From positions 1 through 54,894 of IMG/VR virus record IMGVR_UViG_3300047678_000831: a stretch of 54,894 nt of DNA; one strand, written 5' to 3'. The DNA comes from a virus. The notes under the pieces were generated by a model. That model was not told where the DNA came from, made no database searches, and worked only from the letters and a program-made list of their open reading frames with translations. Positions 24,301 to 31,658 of this stretch are shown in pieces (position 1 is the stretch's first letter; every line of letters begins with the position of its first letter). The translations under genes and the position numbers were made by a program.

Positions 24301-27300
24301 GAACCGGATCCTGGAGAACCGCCATCGCAAGGTCTTCGTCACCTTCGAAGCGTTCTTCCGGCTCCGCCTGCGCGACAGTACGGCCGAGGCCTATGACGCC
24401 TACCTCGCCGAGGTTGACGCGACCTATGCCAGCAGCGACTCCAAGAAGGAGGACGAGAAGACTAAGAGCCTACGTGCGCAGGTGATCGAGCAACTCACCA
24501 GCAATCCCGGAAAGAGCGTTGCCGCACCGTTCTTCGAAGACCTGGGGGTCGACAGTCTGCTGATCGACGAGGGCCACATGCTGAAGAACAGCCGCGGCAC
24601 CGTGGACTTCAAGGGCGGCAAGTTCCTCAGCCTGGCCGAGCCTTCTGGTCGCGGCCTGGACGCCCAGGCAAAGGCCTGGTGGGTTCGCCGCAGTTCGAAG
24701 CGCAACGACGGTGTGATCCTGCTGACGGCCACGCCGATCACCAACTCGCCGCTGGAGATCTACTCCATGCTGTCGCTGGCCATCGGCGACGCCAAGCTCA
24801 ACAACCTGATGATGGGGGTGCGCGGGGCCGACGACTTCATGGAAGTCATGTGCCAACTGGAGAACCGCGACGAAGAGACCTTGGACGGCCAGGTCAAGCC
24901 CTACGACGTTTTCGTGGGGCTCAACAACGTGGACGTGCTGCGCGTGGCGTTGCAGTCCGCCGTGACGGCACGGACCGCGGAGCAGGTGGGTGAGCAGATC
25001 GTCATGCCGGGTGGCGACAGCACACCCACCAAGGTGACGCTGCCTGCTGAAACCACCGAGCGCCTGGTCGAGTACAAGCAGGCCTTCCGCTTTGCCATCG
25101 ACACGCTCAGCGGCAAGGCGGACCGAGGCGGGAGCGAGGAAGCCTACGACCGCGTCGTCGAGCGCTTCGGCGAGCCGATGGCACTGATCGGCCACCCCTT
25201 CAACCTGATCAGCAAGATGGCCCTTCTGATCGCGGACCCGGAACTTGACGAGCGCGCCAGCTTCTACACGTTCAGCCCAGCCCAGGCCGACAAGGTGGCG
25301 GACCTCGTCAAGGCTTGGAACGCCAAGGCTCCGACCGAGGATCGACCACGCGCCGGCCCGCACACCAGCGGCGAGGCCATCGTCGGCAAGAAGACGCGCA
25401 AGGACGGCGACGAGAAAATCGAACTTCTCCGCGTCAAGGCGCTGGCCAAGGTGGACGGTAGCCGTGTGGTGCTGGACACCATGCAGGCCGATGTTCAGGC
25501 CGCCTTCGATGCCATGGCCGACAAGGCCGGGATCGACTTCGACGTGAGCGTGCCGCCGAAGCTGGCCGCGTTGATCGCCAACTTCCAGTTTGAGGAAGCG
25601 AACCCCCGTGGCCGCGTCAACGGCCTGCCCAGTGGCCGCGTGCGGCAACTGATCTTCTGCGATGCGCTGCCACTGCACTCGAAGATCAAGCGGCTGCTGG
25701 TCAAGCGCTGCGGCGTGTCGTCCAGTTCCATCGCCATCATCACCGGCAAGGTCAACGGCAAGCCCGAGGAAATCCTGGAGGTGCAGGACGGCTTCAACGC
25801 GGAGGGCGAGTCCAACAAGTACCGCGTCGTCATCATGAACGAGAAGGGTGAGGTTGGCATCAACCTGCAGAAGGGCACGCAGGCCATCCATCACCTGACG
25901 CTGGGCTGGACGCCGGACAGCCTCACCCAGCGCGATGGCCGCGGCCGGCGGCAGGGCAACGAAACGGACCTCGTCCGCAGCTACCACTACGACGGAGACG
26001 GCACTTTCGACTGCTACAAGCGCACGCTGGTCGGCAAGAAGTCCGACTGGATTGAGTCGGTGATGGACCCCGACGGCGACAACAACGTGACTGTTGCTGG
26101 AGGCCTGACGCGCGAGCAACTCGAAGCCTTGATCGACAGCGTTGGCGACAGCGACGCCATGGGCCGGATCCAGGCGCGCGCCGAAGCGGCGGAGCGTCTG
26201 CAGCGCGCCACGTCGACGCAGGGCAAGCAGGCCGTTAATCTGGCGACGGTCAAGGCTCAGCGCCAGTTCCTCGCGAAGTACCCCACGGCCAAGGCCTGGG
26301 CCGCGGACAAACTGGCCGCGCTGGTGGCCATCAAGGCGCAGATCAGCAACGTCGAGGATCGCCTGGCCAACCCCAAGGCCACAGCCAGCGCGCTGGTGAA
26401 GAACCAGAACCTTCTGGCCGAGCTGCAGGCCCGCCGCGATGCGCTGGCCAGGCTGATCAACGAGTCCGTCACCATCACGGGCAAGCCGTACACGAACAAC
26501 TATGGTCGAGTGACCCCAGGCCAACCAATGGACCTGGACACCTTCATCCGCAAGTCCACCGCCTACGTCAAGCGCGGGGAGACAGTCGCCAGCACCGTCG
26601 CGGCGGCCTTCCGGGATGGCCACGTCGCAGACATCAAGGTGTCTGATGCCGATGGCATCGGCAACGAGTGGAGGTCCGAAGTGGACTTGGCCAACTCCAT
26701 GATCGAAGCCAGCCGCAAGGACTTCGCCGCGCTGTCTGGTCAGGAAGGCGGCTACAGCACCGCCGTGCTGGCGCGAGCTGATGCAGGCGAGGCAGCGATC
26801 ATCGACGGCAAGGTGATCTGTGTCGGCGCCTTCGTGGAGCGCGCCGGCTTCCTGGGTGTGGTGCGCACCAGCACCAGCGGGATGGTGGTGCAGTACCTCA
26901 GCGAGGACGGCAAGATCAAGCAGGTGGCTGTGGCCGACGAGCTGCGCAAGGCGACGCCAGTGCTGCCTGGTTCGGCAGGCTACGACGAGATGATCACCCG
27001 CGCGGCAAAGATCGAAGACGCCATCGGTGAGGTCGGTGATTTCCCGTCGTCGAGCGCCGTGTTCCTGTTCTCCACCGTGGTCCCCGAGGTGGCCCAGCGG
27101 CGCACCAAGCCGCTGCTGATCAGCTACAGCGCTGCGCGCTACTTCCTGCCGGCTCCGTACTTCAGCGTGGTCCTGCCGAACGATGTTCCCGAGGGCGCCC
27201 GCGTCGTGGCGATGATCGTCAAACAGCAGGCCGCGGTGGTGGTATCCACAAGCGGTGCTGGGGGCCGGTCGCTGACATTCCAGTGCGACAGCACAGTAGC

Positions 27301-27994
27301 AGTTGAAGAGGACCACGCGCACGCAACGGATCGGCTCTGGAAAGAGGTCGTCGCCTTCGCGCTCGCGAACAAGGTCAAGATCACGCCGACCGACTTCGAG
27401 GTGCTCAATGTCGGCCTCTACTCGAAGCCTCAGTACGCTCTGATGAACGGAAAGCGGGCCGACTTCAATGAGGCCGTGATAGCCGGCGCGACGAGCGAAG
27501 CCGATCTGATGGACCGTGCGCGGGCATGGCTGCAGAACGAAGCCTTCCCGGCCTACGACCTGTCACTGGTGCCCGAATACACCGCGAACGCGCTGCTGTA
27601 CCTCCGGTCAATCGACTACAACAGTGGCCACGCCCTGGGCGTTGCTATCGAGGCCATTCGGCGCGCCGAGCAAGCCGCGAAAGCGCCCGAGTCTGGAGGA
27701 GAGAATCCACCTGCGCCCGAGCCTGCTGCGGTGCCAGCCGAAGACCCGAACCGCCTGGTCGGCATCACCGGCAACACGCGCGAGTGGAAGGACCACATCA
27801 AGTCAATCGCTCAACGGGAGGGTGGCAGAGCCATCTGGGACGGCCGCGGCGGGCCTATCGTCAACGGCGAGCCGGCAGGCTGCTGGAACGTGACCTTCAA
27901 GGCCTGGCTTGCCCTTGTCGAAGCTTTCCCGAGGGCAGGGCAAGAACTGCACATCGTCAAGTCCACAGGCAAGACCGAGTACGGCCGCCGCTGA
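21374..27994 (+). CDS. DarB-like methyltransferase-helicase
   Basis: A 2,206-residue protein, close to the size of P1 DarB. Residues 30-75 hold two copies of a (Q/E)RLKLxRxLLExRxAL helix. The N6-adenine methyltransferase part has motif I DPCSATGVFG (about 193) and the catalytic motif NVPFG (about 258, a variant of NPPF/Y). The SF2 helicase part has Walker A GDDVGLGKTSQGL (about 897), LIDEGH (about 1063), LLTATPITNSPLE (about 1115) and QRDGRGRRQGN (about 1518). The C-terminal 650 residues are unknown. It is preceded by AGAGGAAA and its own late promoter. DarB-type proteins are injected and protect phage DNA from restriction; the role here is inferred. Confidence 0.85.
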   Translation: MSALKSEAGGPRVSTNTLVALDAVAIAPTELSPLQRLKLTRDLLEVRLALSKSPPLMERLKLARRLLELRVALGQAVPNQVAANDIEPRPEVSAERTSTAQFFDFDDDRKPAQRKRDNAAAMALIKAVDAGEIGELTDDQKAVLAKYSGTGGNLVGADGKKGSAYEYYTPKPIAEGAWALLRDMGFEGGNVLDPCSATGVFGATAPVNAAVDAVELNETSGRVNQLVNDGPGYKTTIAPFEQVAAATPDETYDAVISNVPFGEVSDRGGNQFKDTRYRDEPIQNYFILRGLEKLRPGGLAAFITPPRCMSGKGGKEESLRQRTSYLAEFMGAYRLPNKVFGTAAADTMTDLIVFRKFKRPVLDKIAELREQNPQALIDAKVIWQKFIGGTYFAGEGLRFVLGTPARAKGRFGERDVLNSELSVAEIAKLLHRFPESRIDWAALDAAETVPTIYRDGDTIAHAGQTLQMVGGRWRVLQSSADDDSAARLSETIAKLSTPLGAVNAGILYREAQQAHQAMVDSAQALDVPDWLRGLLAQLQRVQAGARESAWMTSIVGLAIDQARDERQAEESGFNYLEGYPALSEAMMRVAADAKKPLAGLPASVKSAIRNIGVHYSHAGGYSAVWRGDVAVAADTRTEAQKFEAERYQSGGGAFIPLASAKAVYGADFDSLAGDDWCVSADGQSVAKADDYYVGNYADFLERINADIAGATDDMVRSKLLRQKQAAESRLLRGDPSAMHFTLFTPFVTMEERAEFLRRFVDPRFAVAFDEKTGAPIITIEFVGGPKTEREKLLRRFALYLSGNRLTLGGIDVRNEQEAIKSLRAIASTAAAQFNSWAKANPIIMGRLSDLANDPRRIYFRQVDDDSPLDIPGLNPAWKTHGYQAAWVRKMGREFGGINGDDVGLGKTSQGLIAAQHAHAIGTKQKTMIVVPNSVLSNWRKEAARVYSSTDDCLYVGLKADKAGELKTDPSSYDADLNRILENRHRKVFVTFEAFFRLRLRDSTAEAYDAYLAEVDATYASSDSKKEDEKTKSLRAQVIEQLTSNPGKSVAAPFFEDLGVDSLLIDEGHMLKNSRGTVDFKGGKFLSLAEPSGRGLDAQAKAWWVRRSSKRNDGVILLTATPITNSPLEIYSMLSLAIGDAKLNNLMMGVRGADDFMEVMCQLENRDEETLDGQVKPYDVFVGLNNVDVLRVALQSAVTARTAEQVGEQIVMPGGDSTPTKVTLPAETTERLVEYKQAFRFAIDTLSGKADRGGSEEAYDRVVERFGEPMALIGHPFNLISKMALLIADPELDERASFYTFSPAQADKVADLVKAWNAKAPTEDRPRAGPHTSGEAIVGKKTRKDGDEKIELLRVKALAKVDGSRVVLDTMQADVQAAFDAMADKAGIDFDVSVPPKLAALIANFQFEEANPRGRVNGLPSGRVRQLIFCDALPLHSKIKRLLVKRCGVSSSSIAIITGKVNGKPEEILEVQDGFNAEGESNKYRVVIMNEKGEVGINLQKGTQAIHHLTLGWTPDSLTQRDGRGRRQGNETDLVRSYHYDGDGTFDCYKRTLVGKKSDWIESVMDPDGDNNVTVAGGLTREQLEALIDSVGDSDAMGRIQARAEAAERLQRATSTQGKQAVNLATVKAQRQFLAKYPTAKAWAADKLAALVAIKAQISNVEDRLANPKATASALVKNQNLLAELQARRDALARLINESVTITGKPYTNNYGRVTPGQPMDLDTFIRKSTAYVKRGETVASTVAAAFRDGHVADIKVSDADGIGNEWRSEVDLANSMIEASRKDFAALSGQEGGYSTAVLARADAGEAAIIDGKVICVGAFVERAGFLGVVRTSTSGMVVQYLSEDGKIKQVAVADELRKATPVLPGSAGYDEMITRAAKIEDAIGEVGDFPSSSAVFLFSTVVPEVAQRRTKPLLISYSAARYFLPAPYFSVVLPNDVPEGARVVAMIVKQQAAVVVSTSGAGGRSLTFQCDSTVAVEEDHAHATDRLWKEVVAFALANKVKITPTDFEVLNVGLYSKPQYALMNGKRADFNEAVIAGATSEADLMDRARAWLQNEAFPAYDLSLVPEYTANALLYLRSIDYNSGHALGVAIEAIRRAEQAAKAPESGGENPPAPEPAAVPAEDPNRLVGITGNTREWKDHIKSIAQREGGRAIWDGRGGPIVNGEPAGCWNVTFKAWLALVEAFPRAGQELHIVKSTGKTEYGRR

Positions 27995-28005
27995 GCGAGG
28001 GAACC

Positions 28006-28410
28006 ATGTTCGAGAACTTCAAGATCGAGGACGCCGCCGACCGCCTGGCCGCGATGGAGACCGCCTTTTCGGCGAGCGGCAAGCCTGGCACGTTCCTGGC
28101 GAACGCACTGCGGGTGATCGGCGAGCGGATGCTGTCCTACCCGGAGCGCCACGTCGAGTTCGGGCCCTACTGGTGGGCAGTGAAGGAGGCGCTGGCGGGC
28201 GCCGGCTACGAGTTCGGATCGAGCGGGATGCCGGCGGTGGCCGCGGCCTATCGCGGCGAGTCGGTGGCGGAAACGCTGGTGATGGCCGAGGCGTTCAAGG
28301 ACATGTACCGAGGGACGTACATCGTCGGCACAAGCGGGTTCGACCTGGAAGGGGACGGGGTGCTGCAGGACATGGCGGACAGCGACATGCTGGGGCGCAC
28401 GGCTGTTTGA
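28006..28410 (+). CDS. Small hypothetical protein after the DarB-like gene
   Basis: A 134-residue acidic protein with GCGAGGGAACC before the ATG. It has a helical N-terminus (FENFKIEDAADRLAAMETAF) and a YPERHVEFGPYWWAVKEAL block. It is in line with the DarB-like gene 11 bases upstream and is followed by a terminator 100 bases later, so it is the last gene of that unit. Possibly another injected partner; no family recognised. Confidence 0.55.
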   Translation: MFENFKIEDAADRLAAMETAFSASGKPGTFLANALRVIGERMLSYPERHVEFGPYWWAVKEALAGAGYEFGSSGMPAVAAAYRGESVAETLVMAEAFKDMYRGTYIVGTSGFDLEGDGVLQDMADSDMLGRTAV

Positions 28411-28510
28411 CTGATTAATCCAGCCTATTGGATCTAGTGAATCCATTCCCCCCATACCAATGGGTTGCCAAACTAGAAAACCCACCTTAGCGTGCTGGAC
28501 ACGCAAGCGA

Positions 28511-28542
28511 AAAGGCCCTGGGGGTAGGAGCCCAGGGCCTTT
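28511..28542. terminator. Strong, probably bidirectional terminator
   Basis: AAAGGCCCTGGG and CCCAGGGCCTTT form a perfect 12-base stem with an 8-base loop. A-rich on the left and T-rich on the right, it can end the rightward polyvalent unit and any leftward transcript from the block at 28981. The 100 bases before it (28411-28510) are unusually AT-rich and hold no gene. Confidence 0.8.
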
Positions 28543-28703
28543 CCAGGCTAGTCGGCCGCCGCGATGGGACTAGCCGCCTGCCTACTCAGGAGAACCGAGT
28601 AGTGACCATGGTAATGCCTCAACGAGCAAGCGGTAACCGCCTGCTCATGGGGGGCCAAGTTGCAGGTCTTTCGCACCGCGGTGTCTGCCGTAAGGAGAAC
28701 ACC

Positions 28704-28928
28704 ATGACGATGATGTTTCGACTAGTCGCTGCCGCAGCACTGGCCGTTTCCATGGTTGAAGAGTGGCATCGAGCCCAAGCTCCGCCTGGGCCTAGCGGCC
28801 ATCTGAATCAAGTCGGTCTCGCCTTTGTCTCGGCTTTCATCATCCTGGAGTTCAGAGCTGGATGGATGATCTTGTGGCGCAAACTGCGACGACGATCAGT
28901 TGATCGGCCAAAGGCCTCAATCAACTAG
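28704..28928 (+). CDS. Small membrane protein
   Basis: A 74-residue protein starting at an ATG with GTAAGGAG seven bases upstream; the frame is open upstream but without a site. It has two hydrophobic segments (about 4-15 and 32-49, AFVSAFIILEFRAGWMIL) and a basic C-terminus, so it is probably an inner-membrane protein. CGGTAAC at 28631 is followed at the right distance by GTCTTT, a poor match to the late promoter hexamer. It is convergent with the leftward block. Confidence 0.5.
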   Translation: MTMMFRLVAAAALAVSMVEEWHRAQAPPGPSGHLNQVGLAFVSAFIILEFRAGWMILWRKLRRRSVDRPKASIN

Positions 28929-28980
28929 GTGATGCACCTGCGGGGCCCCGGGTAATTCGAGGCCCTGTGCTTTTCCGGGC

Positions 28981-29223
28981 TTACTGGCCAGCCTTCCGCT
29001 TCTCGGCGGCCTTCAGCTTGGCTGCGAATCCATCGACGGCCGCGCACACAGCTTCCGTCTTGTTGCTGGTGCCCAGCTCACCCATGATGTACAGCAGGTT
29101 GCCGAAGGTCTCACCAGGCATATAGACCGGGAACTTGTCCCCGCCGCCATCGCGGAGGGTTTGCAGGCGCTTGGCGGTGCGGTCCTTGGCGGGTACGGCC
29201 TTGCCGGTGACGGGTCTGATCAT
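28981..29223 (-). CDS. Small basic protein, leftward block
   Basis: An 80-residue protein rich in Lys and Arg, with VYMPGETFGNLLYIMGELGTS in the middle and a helical, charged C-terminus. Its size and strand-then-helices layout could fit a ribbon-helix-helix protein, but there is no clear motif. Its ATG overlaps the stop of the gene upstream in the operon (ATGA). Confidence 0.6.
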   Translation of the reverse strand: MIRPVTGKAVPAKDRTAKRLQTLRDGGGDKFPVYMPGETFGNLLYIMGELGTSNKTEAVCAAVDGFAAKLKAAEKRKAGQ

Positions 29224-29564
29224 GCTCGAACTGACTCTGGAATCCAGGATTGGTACTCGGCTTGTGCCGCCTCGACGCGACGGATGGCCGCCAGTCTGTC
29301 GACCAAGAACAGTTCCCTCAGATCATCTGTTGATCGTTGCGCCCACATTTCGGGCTGGTCCTTGTGGGCGGCCCTCCTGTAGCGATCAAGTTCTTGGCGG
29401 TCAGCGAATCGCCAGCCTTCAGTCTGATGCTTTGGAACATCAACGACTGGAACCTCTCTGATGGAACCACCAAGCCGCCACATTGTCACCGTCGTCGCCG
29501 AATGGCCGATGGCAGCGAGCCTGGGCATGGTCCCGTCCTGCCGCAACGGAAGCCATTCGTTCAC
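29220..29564 (-). CDS. Hypothetical protein, leftward block
   Basis: A 114-residue charged protein. Its ATG overlaps the stop of the preceding gene and its own stop overlaps the next ATG, so three genes are translated as a coupled unit. It has a FADRQELDRYRRAAHKDQPE stretch and helices rich in Arg. Function unknown. Confidence 0.6.
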   Translation of the reverse strand: MNEWLPLRQDGTMPRLAAIGHSATTVTMWRLGGSIREVPVVDVPKHQTEGWRFADRQELDRYRRAAHKDQPEMWAQRSTDDLRELFLVDRLAAIRRVEAAQAEYQSWIPESVRA

Positions 29565-29998
29565 TTTGAGGTCTCCATCGCCAGCTCCAGGGCCGACAAC
29601 TTCTGTTCGAGACCGGCTGACGCCTCCAGCAGCGGCAGCAGCACCTGCGCTGCAACGGGATCGGCCACGGCGCGAGCTGCAGCAAGGCGCGTGCGCAACT
29701 CGACGGCGGCCTGTCGGGCGAAGGTCACGGACTCGTGCGCGGTAGCTGGCCGGCGAGGATGCCGCACGGGCGGGCGGCGCTCGCCTTCGATGATCTCCAG
29801 CGAGTTGCCGCGGCGGTCCTTCTCCATCGTCTTCTCGATGTCTCGGAGTTCCCGGACGGTCGCATCGCCTATGCCTACCAAGCCCATGAGGTCGGCGTCC
29901 GACATGGCAAAGGCCTGTTCAAGGGTCTCGACGCCGGCGCGAGTCAGCTTTCCCTGGGCGCTGATGGTCAGGATGGAGTCTTTGATCTTGGTGGGCAT
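29561..29998 (-). CDS. Protein with a helix-hairpin-helix-like segment
   Basis: A 145-residue protein. Residues about 38-50 (LMGLVGIGDATVREL) resemble a helix-hairpin-helix, the non-specific DNA-binding motif with a central GxG. The C-terminal half is a long helix rich in Ala, Leu and Glu. I chose the ATG at 29998; a GTG six bases upstream is the alternative. It is the first gene after the promoter at 30031-30059. Confidence 0.55.
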   Translation of the reverse strand: MPTKIKDSILTISAQGKLTRAGVETLEQAFAMSDADLMGLVGIGDATVRELRDIEKTMEKDRRGNSLEIIEGERRPPVRHPRRPATAHESVTFARQAAVELRTRLAAARAVADPVAAQVLLPLLEASAGLEQKLSALELAMETSK

Positions 29999-30030
29999 GA
30001 GCACTCAGGCAATGGGCTGCTGGAAGGAGA

Positions 30031-30059
30031 ATGGTTAGCGCTCACGGCTCTGGCGTCAA
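30031..30059 (-). promoter_or_regulatory. Leftward promoter with a shared operator
   Basis: TTGACG, 17 bases, AACCAT. Serves the three coupled genes below. An operator half-palindrome sits in the spacer at the same place as in the promoter at 31568. Confidence 0.5.
30034..30045. promoter_or_regulatory. Imperfect copy of the GTGAGCGCTCAC operator
   Basis: GTTAGCGCTCAC matches the perfect palindrome at 31571 at 10 of 12 bases, counting both strands, and lies the same 8 bases from its -35 box. Confidence 0.5.
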
Positions 30060-30079
30060 GCGGTTTGCTCAGGACCTCA

Positions 30080-30592
30080 TCAGATCTTGGCAAGCGCCGA
30101 AGCTACTACTTCCTCGTCTAGGCTGCACAGGGTGTCCCATCCGCCGTCGCTCAGCGTGAATCTGCTTGCTATCTCAGCATGGAGAGATATGCAAGCCCTC
30201 GCGGCGGCGAAAAGCAGAACGCCGGCTTTTGAATGAGGAACGACATCAACACCCGTCAGCTCTCTGAAGAGAGCGGAGAAGGCGATCAGAATTCGATCGT
30301 CGCTGGACGGACCATATCCGGCACGTGTGCCATTCCGACTGCGCCATGCTTGACGGCTGCTTTTGTAGCTGGCCTCAATGGCCAGCACAGCCAACAGAAA
30401 CAGTTCCGCAGGCTTGGAGTCATCTTCGGCATGGTCAGCGATGCCACTGAGCACGTCGCCGGCTGCTTCGAGAGCGGCAAGCGACGCGGCCTCTTCTTCC
30501 TCGTCCGTTGTCCGGACGTGTTCGGACATGTAGATTCTCAGAAGGGGCGTCGTCAAGTCCCACGACATGAATTCGAGATCAGCGGCATCCAT
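30080..30592 (-). CDS. Hypothetical protein, leftward block
   Basis: A 170-residue acidic protein. I chose the internal ATG at 30592 because GAGGA lies about 10 bases before it; an in-frame ATG further upstream would give 193 residues. It begins DAADLEFMSWDLTTPLLRI, has an acidic DEEEEAAS patch and two helical, mildly hydrophobic segments. Its base composition is visibly less GC-rich than the neighbours, which suggests a later acquisition. No family recognised. Confidence 0.5.
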   Translation of the reverse strand: MDAADLEFMSWDLTTPLLRIYMSEHVRTTDEEEEAASLAALEAAGDVLSGIADHAEDDSKPAELFLLAVLAIEASYKSSRQAWRSRNGTRAGYGPSSDDRILIAFSALFRELTGVDVVPHSKAGVLLFAAARACISLHAEIASRFTLSDGGWDTLCSLDEEVVASALAKI

Positions 30593-30691
30593 TCTTTGGG
30601 TTTCCTCTGGTTGGGTTGCTGATTCTGGGCTAGTCAGCATCAGGCCGTAGATAGCGCACACGCCGGTTTCGGCGTCGCTGGAGAAGGGTCA

Positions 30692-30841
30692 TCAGTACGG
30701 CCACGGCACCTTGACCGCTGGCCCGCCCGGGCGCTTGCGCGCGGGTGCATGAGGAGGTTCGGCCGGCGCCGGCTCGGGCCGCTTGATCGGCTTGCCCTTC
30801 CACGTCGGGAAAGGCCAGTTCGGTGGCGGCTTGTCGCTCAT
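30692..30841 (-). CDS. 49-residue proline-rich protein
   Basis: A short gene whose ATG overlaps the stop of the protease-like gene (ATGA). The product is rich in Pro, Lys and Arg (KRPEPAPAEPPHAPARKRPGG), with WPFPTWKGKP near the start, and is probably disordered. The coupling to the preceding gene supports translation. It could bind a host target through the basic Pro-rich part; this is speculation. Confidence 0.5.
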   Translation of the reverse strand: MSDKPPPNWPFPTWKGKPIKRPEPAPAEPPHAPARKRPGGPAVKVPWPY

Positions 30842-31548
30842 GCTGCGCGCTGCTGTTCGAACAGAACGGGGTTGACCTCTTCGAGGTAGCCGTTCGTCAG
30901 ATGGTGCACGTAGCTTTCCACCTTGGCCAGCACCTCCTGGCGGGAGTCGCAGTCGTTACGACCCTCGTGGGGATCGTCGTCGACGAGGTAGGGGCACCAC
31001 ACCTGCCAGTGGCCTGGGATGATCAGTTCGATCACGATGTCGTGCTTCGCGGCCAGCCGGCGCGCCTTGGTCATGGCGTTGAGGCCGTCGCGGTCTATCA
31101 CGTCGCGGTCGGGCGGGATGTCCGGCTCCGCGACCTGGTGGAATGTCCATCCGCGCTCCACGTCGCCAGAAACCACCCTGGGCCCAATCGGGACGCCCAA
31201 GCGCGCACCGTTGTCCACGAAGCGGTCTTGGAACAGCACGAAGTAGTGATCGGCCGTGGCCGCGATCATCGGCCGGTCTTGAAACTCGGCGCGGTTGAAC
31301 TGCGCGAAGTGCTCGATACGTGAGCAGCCGATGACGCAGGTGTGGACCTCGTAGCCCAGCCGCCGCATCACCCGATGCAGTTCCCCGTGGAACATCCCGC
31401 GAACCGCCTTGGTGTTGCCTCGGTCGATCTTGACCAGGCGATGGATCACGGAGGTCGGCTGTCCGGTGATGGCCGCGATGGCTGCCGGTCCGCACCACAG
31501 CATGGCGCCTTCGATGTCGTGGACGATGGGGTGCAGGGTGGCAGTCAC
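30838..31548 (-). CDS. Papain-like (C39-type) cysteine protease-like protein
   Basis: A 236-residue protein. Residues about 13-22 (WCGPAAIAAITG) match the catalytic Cys motif of C39-like/papain-fold phage proteins, and a DHYFVLFQDRFVDN block at about 105 provides the His-containing strand. I moved the start from the ATG at 31566 to a GTG at 31548 because the promoter's -10 box lies on the ATG, while AGGAG sits six bases before the GTG. First gene of its operon, under a palindromic operator. It could cleave a host protein or a tag; the target is unknown. Confidence 0.6.
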   Translation of the reverse strand: MTATLHPIVHDIEGAMLWCGPAAIAAITGQPTSVIHRLVKIDRGNTKAVRGMFHGELHRVMRRLGYEVHTCVIGCSRIEHFAQFNRAEFQDRPMIAATADHYFVLFQDRFVDNGARLGVPIGPRVVSGDVERGWTFHQVAEPDIPPDRDVIDRDGLNAMTKARRLAAKHDIVIELIIPGHWQVWCPYLVDDDPHEGRNDCDSRQEVLAKVESYVHHLTNGYLEEVNPVLFEQQRAA

Positions 31549-31567
31549 AACAGGCTCCTGAGCCATA

Positions 31568-31596
31568 ATTGTGAGCGCTCACGCTAAAGCCGTCAA
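31568..31596 (-). promoter_or_regulatory. Leftward promoter of the protease operon
   Basis: TTGACG, 17 bases, CACAAT. It carries the perfect palindrome GTGAGCGCTCAC over the end of the -10 box and the spacer. Divergent from the portal late promoter. Confidence 0.55.
31571..31582. promoter_or_regulatory. Perfect 12-base palindromic operator
   Basis: GTGAGCGCTCAC, with AATT before it, is the same core as the idealised symmetric lac operator. A diverged copy is at 30034. A repressor of this block, or a host LacI-family regulator, is the natural candidate. Confidence 0.6.
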
Positions 31597-31611
31597 GCCG
31601 GTGCGTCGCGG

Positions 31612-31652
31612 CGGAAAGTGCCCCCGCCTGGTGTCAGATCGGCCCCGACACT
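31612..31652 (+). promoter_or_regulatory. Late-type promoter, copy I (CGGAAAG-N28-GACACT)
   Basis: CGGAAAG at 31612-31618 and GACACT at 31647-31652. The upstream box has one change, but the hexamer is the best form. The portal ATG follows six bases later without a Shine-Dalgarno sequence. Confidence 0.6.
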
Positions 31653-31658
31653 GCTTGC

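Noticed and set aside
20192-27322. Very long antisense open frames (up to 950 codons) opposite the polyvalent genes
   Set aside because: They follow from high GC at codon position 3 of the real genes; no ribosome-binding sites, composition is Arg/His/Gly-rich, and the sense frames hold clear domains.
28631-28671. CGGTAAC ahead of the small membrane gene as an eleventh promoter copy
   Set aside because: The hexamer position reads GTCTTT, lacking the A at position 2; kept as a doubtful match only.
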